This document shows positions 33,999 to 41,674 of a DNA stretch of 64,000 bases, one piece after another. A program made the position numbers and the translations under genes. Under the pieces are notes generated by a model. That model saw only the letters and a program-made list of their open reading frames with translations. It was not told where the DNA came from and searched no databases. This DNA comes from Pannonibacter sp051860505 (lineage in GTDB: Bacteria; Pseudomonadota; Alphaproteobacteria; Rhizobiales; Stappiaceae): assembly GCF_051860505.1 (NCBI RefSeq), contig NZ_JBHYDX010000001.1, positions 62,001-126,000 on the forward strand, written 5' to 3'. The stretch's first letter is position 1. The number at the start of each line of letters is the position of its first letter.

Positions 33999-35372
33999 AT
34001 GCGTGAAGTCCTGTCCGTTCCCATTCGCGGCACTGCCTGCCTCAGCCGTGCCCGCGTTCCGGCCGTGCTGTTGCCGCAGGCCGTTGCCGGATCCGATCCC
34101 TCGGCCCTGGTGCTGGTCGACATCGAGATCGAAGCCGGCACCATCCTCTCGATCACTCCGTCCGGCAGCCGTCCGCCGGTTTGCGGCGACTACAGCTATG
34201 ACCTTGACGAGGGGCTGGTGCTGCCGACGCTGGTCGACATGCACACCCATCTCGACAAGGGCCACATCAGCCCGCGCCGGCCCAATCCGGATGGCACCTT
34301 CATGGGCGCGCTGACCGCTGTCGGCGCAGACCGGACCGCCAACTGGACGGCGGAGGATGTGCGCGCCCGCATGGAGTTCTCGCTCCGCTGCGCCTTTGCC
34401 CATGGCACGTCGCTGATCCGCACCCACCTTGACAGCCTGCCGCCGCAGGAGAGCATCTCCTGGCCCGTGTTCGAGGACGTGCGCGCCGACTGGCGCGAGC
34501 GGATCGAGTTGCAGGCCGCCTGCCTCTTCGGCATCGATCGCCTGGACGCGGATGACGGGTTCCTGACCGCCATTGCCGACCGGGTTGCTGCCGCGCGGGG
34601 CGTGCTGGGCGCCGTCACCTACATGATCCCGCGCCTTGACGAGCATCTTGACGCGATGATGGTCGCCGCCTCGGATCGCGGCCTCGATCTTGATTTCCAC
34701 GCCGACGAGACCGGCGACTGCAATGCCCGCACCCTGCATCACATAGCCGAGGCCGCCATTCGCAATGGCTTCGAGGGCCGGATCGTCGTTGGCCACTGCT
34801 GCTCGCTCGCCCGCCAGCAGCCGGAAGAAATCGACCGCACGCTGGATCTGGTCGCAAGGGCCGGGCTCGGCATCGTTTCGCTGCCCATGTGCAACATGTA
34901 TCTGCAGGACCGGCAGGCCGGTCGCACGCCGCGTTGGCGCGGGGTGACGCTGCTGCACGAGATGAAGGCGCGCGGCATTGCCGTTGCCGTCTCGTCCGAC
35001 AACACGCGCGATCCCTTCTACGCCTATGGTGATCTCGATCTGGTCGAGGTCTACACCCAGGCAACCCGCATCCTGCAGCTGGATCATCCGGTCGGCGACT
35101 GGATCCGCACTGTCAGCACCACCCCGGCCGAGTTGCTCGGCCGGCCGGAGCAGGGCTGCCTCAGGGAGGGCGCTCCCGCCAATCTGATGCTGTTCCGAGC
35201 CCGCAACTGGAGCGAGTTGCTGGCCCGCCCATCCGGCCCGCGCACCATCATCCGCTCCGGCCGTTCCATCGACCGGACCTTGCCCGATTACCGTGAACTG
35301 GACGCCGTCCTTGCGGCGCGTCCCAAAGCCCTGGCCAAAGCCCTGGCCAAAGCAGTGGCAGGAGTTGCCTGA
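33999..35372 (+). CDS. Cytosine deaminase-like amidohydrolase
   Basis: This 457-residue metal enzyme is a CodA-type amidohydrolase that would deaminate cytosine, creatinine or a related ring. Motifs: LVDMHTHLDKGHI (metal His pair), LDFHADETGDCNA, RIVVGHCCSLA, and AVSSDNTRDPFYAYGDLDLVEV with the catalytic Asp. The gene is embedded in an ABC-uptake operon and its stop overlaps the start of the FAD oxidase gene (TGATG), so the two products probably act in sequence. The C-terminus ends with a tandem repeat KALAKALAKAVA encoded by a 12-bp repeat at 35325-35360. The exact substrate is not determined by these motifs. Confidence 0.82.
   Translation: MREVLSVPIRGTACLSRARVPAVLLPQAVAGSDPSALVLVDIEIEAGTILSITPSGSRPPVCGDYSYDLDEGLVLPTLVDMHTHLDKGHISPRRPNPDGTFMGALTAVGADRTANWTAEDVRARMEFSLRCAFAHGTSLIRTHLDSLPPQESISWPVFEDVRADWRERIELQAACLFGIDRLDADDGFLTAIADRVAAARGVLGAVTYMIPRLDEHLDAMMVAASDRGLDLDFHADETGDCNARTLHHIAEAAIRNGFEGRIVVGHCCSLARQQPEEIDRTLDLVARAGLGIVSLPMCNMYLQDRQAGRTPRWRGVTLLHEMKARGIAVAVSSDNTRDPFYAYGDLDLVEVYTQATRILQLDHPVGDWIRTVSTTPAELLGRPEQGCLREGAPANLMLFRARNWSELLARPSGPRTIIRSGRSIDRTLPDYRELDAVLAARPKALAKALAKAVAGVA
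35325..35360 (+). repeat. 12-bp tandem repeat inside the amidohydrolase gene
   Basis: AAAGCCCTGGCC occurs twice in tandem, followed by a third degenerate copy, AAAGCAGTGGCA. It encodes the C-terminal repeat KALAKALAKAVA and could vary in copy number without breaking the frame. Confidence 0.6.
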
Positions 35373-36778
35373 TGAGCGCTATCGACACCCTGAAGTCCCA
35401 GCTGGCCGGCCTTGCCATCGAGGACAATCCGCAGATCGTCAAGCAGAAGAGCCGCGACTTCTTCTGGTACTCGCCGGTGCTGAAACAGCAGCTCGATCAC
35501 GTCACCGGCGACCTCATCGTGACGCCAAGGTCCGAGGCCGAGGTCATCCGGGTGCTGAAGGCCTGCTACGCCCTCGACATCCCCGTCACGACGCGCGGGG
35601 CTGGCACCGGCAACTATGGCCAGGCCATGCCCCTGTCGGGCGGCGTCATCCTCAACCTCGCTGAAATGAACCGCATCCTGTCGGTTCGCCCCGGCGTTGT
35701 CGTGGCCGAGGCCGGGGCGATCATCTCGAAGATTGACGAGGAAACCCGTGCCCATTCCGGCCAGGAGCTGCGCCTGCATCCCTCGACCTATCGTACTGCG
35801 ACCATCGGCGGCTTCATCGCTGGCGGATCCGGCGGCGTCGGCTCCATTTCCTGGGGCGGGCTCAGGGATCTCGGCAATGTGCTGAGCCTCAAGGTCATCA
35901 CCATGGAAGCCGAACCGCGGGTGCTGCATCTCAAGGGCGCGGACCTGTCCAAGGTCATGCACGCCTATGGCACCAATGGCGTCATCACCGAGGTCGAGAT
36001 GCCGCTGACCTCCGCCTATGACTGGGTCGATGTCATCGTCGGCTTCGACGCCTTCATGGACGGCGTCGTCTATGCCGATGCGCTGGCCAATCAGGATGGC
36101 ATTCTCTTAAAGGAACTTGCCCCCATCGCCGCGCCGCTGCCGTATGACTATTTCCTTCGGCACCAGAAGTTCATCCGCAAGGACCAGTCGGTCGTAGTGA
36201 TCATGGTCGCGCCTTTTGCCATGGATGCCTTCGCCACCTTCACGGCCTCGCATGGCCGCGCCTCGATCCTCTACCGCTCGGACGAGGCGGACGAGGCGAC
36301 GCTGAAGACCCTGCCGCCGGCCTATGAACTCGCCTGGAACCACACCACCCTGCGCGGCCTGCGCGTCGATCCGACGATCACCTATCTGCAGGTTCTCTAT
36401 CCCTATCCGGACCAGGTCGCCAAAGTCCGCAAGATGACCGAACTCTTCGGCGACGAGGTCCCCGGCCATCTGGAGTTCGTGCGCTTTGATGGCAAGATCA
36501 CCTGCTTCGGTTTGCCGGTCGTGCGCTACAGCACGGAAGCAAGGCTCGACGAGATCATCCGCCTGCATGAGGAGGCAGGCTGCCCGATCTTCAACCCGCA
36601 TCGCTACACGCTGGAAGAAGGCGGCATGAAGCAGACGGATGCGGTGCAGCTCGCCTTCAAGCGCGAGGCCGATCCCAAGGGGCTGCTCAACCCGGGCAAG
36701 ATGATCGCGTGGGAAGATCCGTCCTACGATTTCACCTCTGGCAAGGTGTTCCTGTTCTCAGGCCTTACCCCGGCCTGA
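35372..36778 (+). CDS. FAD-binding oxidase (GlcD/FAD_binding_4 family)
   Basis: The 468-residue flavoprotein has a PCMH-type FAD domain (VTTRGAGTGNYGQAMPLSGG near residue 72, then GGFIAGGSGGVGSISWGGLRD near 148) and an FAD-oxidase C-terminal region. Typical members oxidise glycolate, lactate or other 2-hydroxy acids, though some act on heterocycles. Its start overlaps the amidohydrolase stop by one base, so they are co-translated. The late segment GCPIFNPHRYTLEEGGM and LNPGKMIAW are the family's C-terminal marks. Confidence 0.85.
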   Translation: MSAIDTLKSQLAGLAIEDNPQIVKQKSRDFFWYSPVLKQQLDHVTGDLIVTPRSEAEVIRVLKACYALDIPVTTRGAGTGNYGQAMPLSGGVILNLAEMNRILSVRPGVVVAEAGAIISKIDEETRAHSGQELRLHPSTYRTATIGGFIAGGSGGVGSISWGGLRDLGNVLSLKVITMEAEPRVLHLKGADLSKVMHAYGTNGVITEVEMPLTSAYDWVDVIVGFDAFMDGVVYADALANQDGILLKELAPIAAPLPYDYFLRHQKFIRKDQSVVVIMVAPFAMDAFATFTASHGRASILYRSDEADEATLKTLPPAYELAWNHTTLRGLRVDPTITYLQVLYPYPDQVAKVRKMTELFGDEVPGHLEFVRFDGKITCFGLPVVRYSTEARLDEIIRLHEEAGCPIFNPHRYTLEEGGMKQTDAVQLAFKREADPKGLLNPGKMIAWEDPSYDFTSGKVFLFSGLTPA

Positions 36779-36908
36779 TCTCCGGTCCGGCTTTGTTAGA
36801 TGGCCGCCCTGGGTCCCGCCGGGTCCGGGCCGTCCCTGACGGCTGGCCGCAGCCCTGGCTTGCTCCCCGCAAGGCCGCGTCGAGAATGATCCCGTCTGGA
36901 GTGGTCCG

Positions 36909-37490
36909 ATGAAAGTGCTCCTGCTCTATGCCCATCCGGTCGAGACCAGTTTCGCCGCTGCCCTGCGTTCCGAGGTGCGCGGGGCGCTGGAGCATGCCGG
37001 ACATGAGGTGGATGACTGCGATCTTTACGCCGAAGGCTTCGATCCGCGCCTGACGCGGGAAGAACGGCTCGGTTACCACGACCTGGAACACAACCGGGCC
37101 AGCGTTGCGCCTTATGTGCAGCGGCTGCTGGCCGCCGAAGCGCTGGTCCTCGTGCATCCGGTCTGGAACTTCGGTTATCCCGCCATCCTCAAGGGCTTCT
37201 TTGACCGGGTGTTCCTGCCCGGCGTGTCCTTCCGGATGGAAAACGGCAAGGTCGTGCCGGCGCTCGCCAATATCCGCAAGCTGGCCATCGTCACCACCTA
37301 TGGCGGCTCGCGGCTGAGGGCTTTCCTTGTCGGTGATCCGCCGCGCAAGCTCGGCACCCGCGTCCTGCGGGCCGTCATCCATCCCCTTGCACGCACGCGC
37401 TATCTCGCGCTTTACGACATGAACCGGGCCACCGATGCGGTCCGCGCCGCCTTTCTCATGAAAGTCCGCAAGACAATGGAGGTCTTCTGA
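36909..37490 (+). CDS. NAD(P)H-dependent flavodoxin-fold oxidoreductase (first of two)
   Basis: This 193-residue protein belongs to the NQO1/KefF/MdaB flavodoxin_2 family: VLLLYAHPVETSF for FMN phosphate binding, ALVLVHPVWNFGYPAILKGFFDRVF and KLAIVTTYGG for the rest of the flavin site. It would transfer two electrons from NAD(P)H to a quinone or nitro/azo compound. It lies 130 bp after the FAD oxidase and 2 bp before a paralogue of similar length, so the two may form a heterodimer. ATG 36909 follows GGAGTGG. Confidence 0.87.
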   Translation: MKVLLLYAHPVETSFAAALRSEVRGALEHAGHEVDDCDLYAEGFDPRLTREERLGYHDLEHNRASVAPYVQRLLAAEALVLVHPVWNFGYPAILKGFFDRVFLPGVSFRMENGKVVPALANIRKLAIVTTYGGSRLRAFLVGDPPRKLGTRVLRAVIHPLARTRYLALYDMNRATDAVRAAFLMKVRKTMEVF

Positions 37491-37492
37491 AC

Positions 37493-38080
37493 ATGCGGGT
37501 GCTGGTTGTCTATTGCCATCCCTGCCCGGAAAGTTTCAACGCCGCCGTAAAGGAAACCGTGCTCTCGACGCTTGTGTCGTCCGGGCATGAACTCCGGGTC
37601 CTTGACCTTTACGGCGAGAATTTCCAGCCTGCCATGGGCGCTGAGGAGCGACGCGGTTATCACGACGAGGGCGGCAATGTGCGCCCGGTCGAGCGCCACG
37701 TCGAGGCGATCCTGTGGTGCGAGATGATCGCCTTTGTCTATCCGACCTGGTGGTTCGGCCTGCCGGCCATGCTGAAGGGCTGGCTCGACCGGGTCTGGGT
37801 GCCGCATGTCACCTTCGAGATGCCGACCGAGACGACCGGCATGCGCCCAAAAATGCAGAATATCCGCAAGATCGCGGTCATCACCACTTGCGGTGCCACT
37901 TGGTGGGTGTCCAAGCTGATGGGGGAACCGGGACGCAAGACACTGCTGCGCGGCATGCGCGTCCTGTGTGCCCCGCGCTGCAAGACCCTTTATCTGGCTC
38001 ACTACCGGATGGACAGCTCGACACCGGCCAGTCGGGCGCAGTACCTTGAAAAGGTTCGCAGGAAACTTGCCCGGTTTTGA
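37493..38080 (+). CDS. NAD(P)H-dependent flavodoxin-fold oxidoreductase (second of two)
   Basis: The 195-residue paralogue shows VLVVYCHPCPESF, MIAFVYPTWWFGLPAMLKGWLDRVW and KIAVITTCGATWW. It shares the overall pattern with its upstream neighbour but differs at many positions, so this is an old duplication. The two-base spacing suggests coupled translation. Within this cluster the pair could recycle electrons in heterocycle catabolism, but that is inference. Confidence 0.87.
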   Translation: MRVLVVYCHPCPESFNAAVKETVLSTLVSSGHELRVLDLYGENFQPAMGAEERRGYHDEGGNVRPVERHVEAILWCEMIAFVYPTWWFGLPAMLKGWLDRVWVPHVTFEMPTETTGMRPKMQNIRKIAVITTCGATWWVSKLMGEPGRKTLLRGMRVLCAPRCKTLYLAHYRMDSSTPASRAQYLEKVRRKLARF

Positions 38081-38206
38081 AGCTTTGCCACGCCGCTGTC
38101 ATTTGACGGTTAAGGAACGCGGCTAGTCTCGCGACGAATCGTGCGGGGCTGGGATCCCGTGTGGTCGCAAGCTAGGCTTCGCCAACCGGCAGTGGAGTGA
38201 TCGACG

Positions 38207-38734
38207 ATGGCATTCAGTTACAAGAAGAGCGTGACTTTCCGTCTGCTGCAGGCGGCCAAGGCCCAGCGGGCTCGCTCAGGCGGTCATTTGATGCGCATTG
38301 GCCTGCATCCGGGGCAGGAACTGGTGCTGAAGGTGCTGTCGGATGGAGATGGCCGCACGATGAGCCAGCTGGCCCTTGCCCTCGGCGTGCAGCCACCCAC
38401 CGTGACCAAGATGGTGACCCGGCTTTCGGCCCAGGGTCTTGTCCGCCGCCAGGTATCCGAGACCGATGGCCGTCTCGCCCGCGTGTTCCTGACCGATGAA
38501 GGCCGCACCCGCGTCCTGTCCGTCGACAAGGCCTGGAAGCGTCTCGAGAAGGAAGCGATTGCCGGTCTCGATGACAAGGACCGCAAGAAGCTGCGCAAGT
38601 TGCTGCGCCAGATCGAGAAGAACCTGTCGCTGACCACCGAGATCGATCCGGAACTCGACAATGACACGGATGTCGATGATCTCGACGAGGACGCGCCCGT
38701 CGCAACCGTCGTCCCGCTCGCCGTCGAAGCCTGA
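38207..38734 (+). CDS. MarR family transcriptional regulator
   Basis: The 175-residue protein has a MarR winged helix: LHPGQELVLKVLSDGDGRTM, SQLALALGVQPPTVTKMVTRL as recognition region, and VSETDGRLARVFLTDEGRTR as the wing. After the dimer helices a 30-residue acidic tail (IDPELDNDTDVDDLDEDAP) extends beyond the normal length. GGAG lies before ATG 38207. It follows the flavodoxin-fold pair in the same direction and precedes an EamA exporter, either of which may be its target. Confidence 0.88.
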   Translation: MAFSYKKSVTFRLLQAAKAQRARSGGHLMRIGLHPGQELVLKVLSDGDGRTMSQLALALGVQPPTVTKMVTRLSAQGLVRRQVSETDGRLARVFLTDEGRTRVLSVDKAWKRLEKEAIAGLDDKDRKKLRKLLRQIEKNLSLTTEIDPELDNDTDVDDLDEDAPVATVVPLAVEA

Positions 38735-38909
38735 GGCTCCCGACGCACGCTGGATTGGCATCGCCGCAACGTGTCGTCATCCGGGGGAATGCCGTACCGC
38801 TTTCGTCCTGCATGATCTTTCAGCGGCGCGATGAGCGGTCTAGTGTAAGGGTCTGGCGGCGCACGTGCGTCGCCGGCTGATCGGCCCTCCCGCCAGCGGA
38901 CCCAAGACA

Positions 38910-39833
38910 ATGACCGAGCCCATCACGCCCCTCCCGTCGAAGGACAGCGAGGCGGCGGCGGAAAAGCGTTCGCAGCTCATCGCCATCGGCATGATCCTTG
39001 CGACCTGCCTGTGCTTTTCCATCCTGGACGCCACAGCCAAGTATCTGACGACCTATACCCATTTGCCGCCACTGCAGATCGTTTGGATGCGCTTTGTCAG
39101 CCATCTGGTGATTGCCTTCTTCATGTTCCGCATGTGGGCGCATCCTGAGATTTTCCGCACCGACCGTCCGTGGCTGCAGTTCGTTCGCGGCCTGACCATG
39201 CTTGGCACCACCTCGTTCAACTTCCTCGCCGTGCAGCATCTGCAACTGGCCGAAACCATGTCGATCTTCTTTGCAGGTCCCATTGTCGTCACCGCGCTCG
39301 CCGGGCCGCTGCTGGGTGAATGGGCCGGCATCCGGCGCTGGGCGGCGATCTTTGTCGGCTTCATCGGTGTGTTGATCATCGTTCAGCCGGGCAGCGGGGC
39401 AATGCACTGGGCGGTGATCTATTCTGTCGCCTCGATGCTGTGCTACGCGCTCTATGCGCTGATGACGCGCATGCTCACCTCCACCAATTCCACCATCGGC
39501 ATGCTGGTCATCCCGGCCGTGATCTCGTCCATTGCGATGACCGGACCCGGGCTCGCCGTCTGGGTCAGTCCGCCGGACCTGTTCCACTGGGTGCTGCTGC
39601 TGTCCACCGGTGTCTGGGGCGGGCTTGGGCACTGGATCTTCATCGCCGCGCACCGGCGCGCCCCCGCACCGCTTCTGGCACCCTTCACCTATCTGCAGAT
39701 CATCTGGATGATTGGTCTTGGCTTTCTCGTGTTTGGCGACATTCCCGGCAGCGCCACCATCATCGGCGCCAGCGTCGTCGTTGCCTCGGGCCTCTACATC
39801 CTTTACCGGGAGCAGGTGGTGAAGAAGACTTAA
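38910..39833 (+). CDS. EamA/DMT family transporter
   Basis: The 307-residue protein has ten predicted helices arranged as two EamA repeats, beginning after a hydrophilic 25-residue start (TEPITPLPSKDSEAAAEK). The repeat motif VQHLQLAETMSIFFAGPIVV in the first half and APAPLLAPFTYLQIIWMIGLG in the second are typical. ATG 38910 was chosen; the frame extends upstream. These carriers export amino acids or metabolites. Confidence 0.87.
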   Translation: MTEPITPLPSKDSEAAAEKRSQLIAIGMILATCLCFSILDATAKYLTTYTHLPPLQIVWMRFVSHLVIAFFMFRMWAHPEIFRTDRPWLQFVRGLTMLGTTSFNFLAVQHLQLAETMSIFFAGPIVVTALAGPLLGEWAGIRRWAAIFVGFIGVLIIVQPGSGAMHWAVIYSVASMLCYALYALMTRMLTSTNSTIGMLVIPAVISSIAMTGPGLAVWVSPPDLFHWVLLLSTGVWGGLGHWIFIAAHRRAPAPLLAPFTYLQIIWMIGLGFLVFGDIPGSATIIGASVVVASGLYILYREQVVKKT

Positions 39834-39917
39834 GTGAACGGCGGCCCGGGTGGTTGACGCCGCAGCGTTCCCCTTGCCAAATGGCGCCAGATTTCAGGCT
39901 TGCGCTTCGGGGGGAAC

Positions 39918-40454
39918 ATGCGGGCAGAACACGTTTTGGGGGCAGTTTCGAAGGCCTGTTCCGGCGGGGTGCTGTCGCTTGTGATCGCCGCGGCGCTGTT
40001 GACGGGCTGTCAGGTCCTGAGTGACGCCGAAAAGCCGCAGACGCCATCGCAGGCGGCCGGCTTTGCGCCGGGAACCGAGGAAGAGTTCATGCTCGACGTC
40101 GGCCGGCGGATCTACTTTGCCGAAGGCGTCGCCGATCTCGACGACAAGGGCCGTGAGACCGTCCTGCGCCAGGCGATGTGGCTCAAGACCAATCCGCGCT
40201 GGCTGGCCAAGATCCAGGGCCATGCGGATGAACCGGGCGGGGAAGCGGCCAACAAGCGCCTGTCCGAGCGCCGGGCCAAGGCCGTCTATGATGTCATCCT
40301 TGCCCAGGGTGTCGACCCCAAGCGGATCTGGATCAAGGGCTATGGCATCGAGCGGCCGGAGACCGACTGCGATCCGGCCGAGTGTTCTCGCATGAACCGC
40401 CGTGTCGTCGTCAACCTGCGCGAGGAGTATGACGACACAGCGCCGCAGCGCTGA
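39918..40454 (+). CDS. OmpA-family lipoprotein, Pal-like
   Basis: The 178-residue protein has a lipoprotein signal ending in LLTGC (Cys near residue 31), a short linker and an OmpA peptidoglycan-binding domain with RIYFAEGVADLDDKG, IQGHADEPGG and LSERRAKAVYDVILAQGVDP. The late RMNRRVVVNL matches the NRRV motif. It anchors the outer membrane to peptidoglycan. It resembles Pal, but the tol genes are not adjacent, so it may be a second copy. The start follows GGGGGG closely at ATG 39918. Confidence 0.87.
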   Translation: MRAEHVLGAVSKACSGGVLSLVIAAALLTGCQVLSDAEKPQTPSQAAGFAPGTEEEFMLDVGRRIYFAEGVADLDDKGRETVLRQAMWLKTNPRWLAKIQGHADEPGGEAANKRLSERRAKAVYDVILAQGVDPKRIWIKGYGIERPETDCDPAECSRMNRRVVVNLREEYDDTAPQR

Positions 40455-40576
40455 GGCTTCGGCATCGGTTGCACCGGCAACAATCGCGCGGCACACTTTC
40501 ACCTTGCGGGAATCACAGGCTGGCGGCTAGCTGAGCCAGCACGAGGCCCGCATGGGTAACGTTTGAGGTGGCGCGC

Positions 40577-41665
40577 ATGAGCGACAATCCGGGTTCTGGT
40601 TCAGGGGTTCACCCCGATGAACCGCGCGGCCGCCGCCTGACGCTGGGCGACATTGCCGAGCGGCTTGGCATTTCCACCGCCACTGTTTCGCTCGCCCTGC
40701 GCGATTCTCCGCTTGTTGCCAAGACCACCCGCGACAAGGTCAAGGACATGGCCCGGCAGGTGGGCTACATCTACAACCGCTCCGCCGCCTCGCTGCGCAC
40801 CTCGCGCACGCAGATCGTCGGCGTTGCCGTGCATGACATCATGAACCCCTATTTCGCCGAGATCTTTTCCACCCTGGAAGATGAACTCGAGCGTCAGGGG
40901 CAGATGGTCTTCATCTGCAATCACCGCGACAATGTCGAGCGTCAGCGCGTGTTCATCGACACGCTGCTGCAGCACCGTGCCGATGGGCTCATTCTCTGCG
41001 CCTCGGTCGGCACCACGCCGGAAGAGATCAACCGGCTGATCGACCAGGGCATCTCGGTGACCCTCATCTGCCGAGATGTCGAGGGCGCTGCCGCTCCGAG
41101 CGTGCGCGGTGACGATGAGACCGGAGCCTTTCTCGTCACCCAGCATCTGATCCGCCAGGGCCATCGCCGCATCGCCATGGCGGGCGGGCGGCGCGAGACC
41201 TCGACAGGCCGCGACCGCAACGCCGGCTGGCGTCGGGCGCTGGCAACGGCCGGCATCGATCCGGACTCCCAACTGGACATTCCCGAGCTGATGAACCAGA
41301 CCGACGGCCAATCCGTGGTGCCGCGCCTCTTGGCTGCGCCGGAGCGTCCGTCGGCGGTCATGTGCTTCAACGACATGGTTGCGCTTGGCATGATGCCAGC
41401 CCTGCGCTGGGCCGGTGTCGAGCCCGGGCCGGGCATGGCCGTCACCGGCTATGACGATGTCGATGGGGCTGCCGCGCGGACCCCATCGCTCACCACCGTT
41501 GCCAGCCATCCGGACCGTATCGGCTCGATGGCGGCCTCGCTCATCCTGCGACAGATCGGCGGCGAGGACGTGCCCGTCACTCGTCACCTGATCGAGCCGG
41601 ACGTCAAGATCCGCGACTCCTCCCCACCCCCCGGCGTCCGCCACGGCCGCCGCCTCGGGGCATAA
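40577..41665 (+). CDS. LacI family transcriptional regulator
   Basis: The 362-residue repressor opens with a disordered Gly/Pro stretch, then a LacI HTH (LTLGDIAERLGISTATVSLA) with hinge helix NRSAASLRTSRTQ, and a periplasmic-binding-like effector domain (VAVHDIMNPYFAEIFSTLED; later FNDMVALGMMPALR and GYDDVDGAAARTPSLTTV). GAGGT precedes ATG 40577; GTG 40568 is an alternative. An inverted repeat GCTGGC-N10-GCCAGC at 40519-40540 in its leader could be an operator. No sugar genes are adjacent, so the target is elsewhere. Confidence 0.9.
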   Translation: MSDNPGSGSGVHPDEPRGRRLTLGDIAERLGISTATVSLALRDSPLVAKTTRDKVKDMARQVGYIYNRSAASLRTSRTQIVGVAVHDIMNPYFAEIFSTLEDELERQGQMVFICNHRDNVERQRVFIDTLLQHRADGLILCASVGTTPEEINRLIDQGISVTLICRDVEGAAAPSVRGDDETGAFLVTQHLIRQGHRRIAMAGGRRETSTGRDRNAGWRRALATAGIDPDSQLDIPELMNQTDGQSVVPRLLAAPERPSAVMCFNDMVALGMMPALRWAGVEPGPGMAVTGYDDVDGAAARTPSLTTVASHPDRIGSMAASLILRQIGGEDVPVTRHLIEPDVKIRDSSPPPGVRHGRRLGA

Positions 41666-41674
41666 GGGCCGCGC

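Noticed and set aside
38101..38206. Possible sigma54 or operator site before the MarR gene
   Set aside because: No -24/-12 match and no convincing dyad were found.
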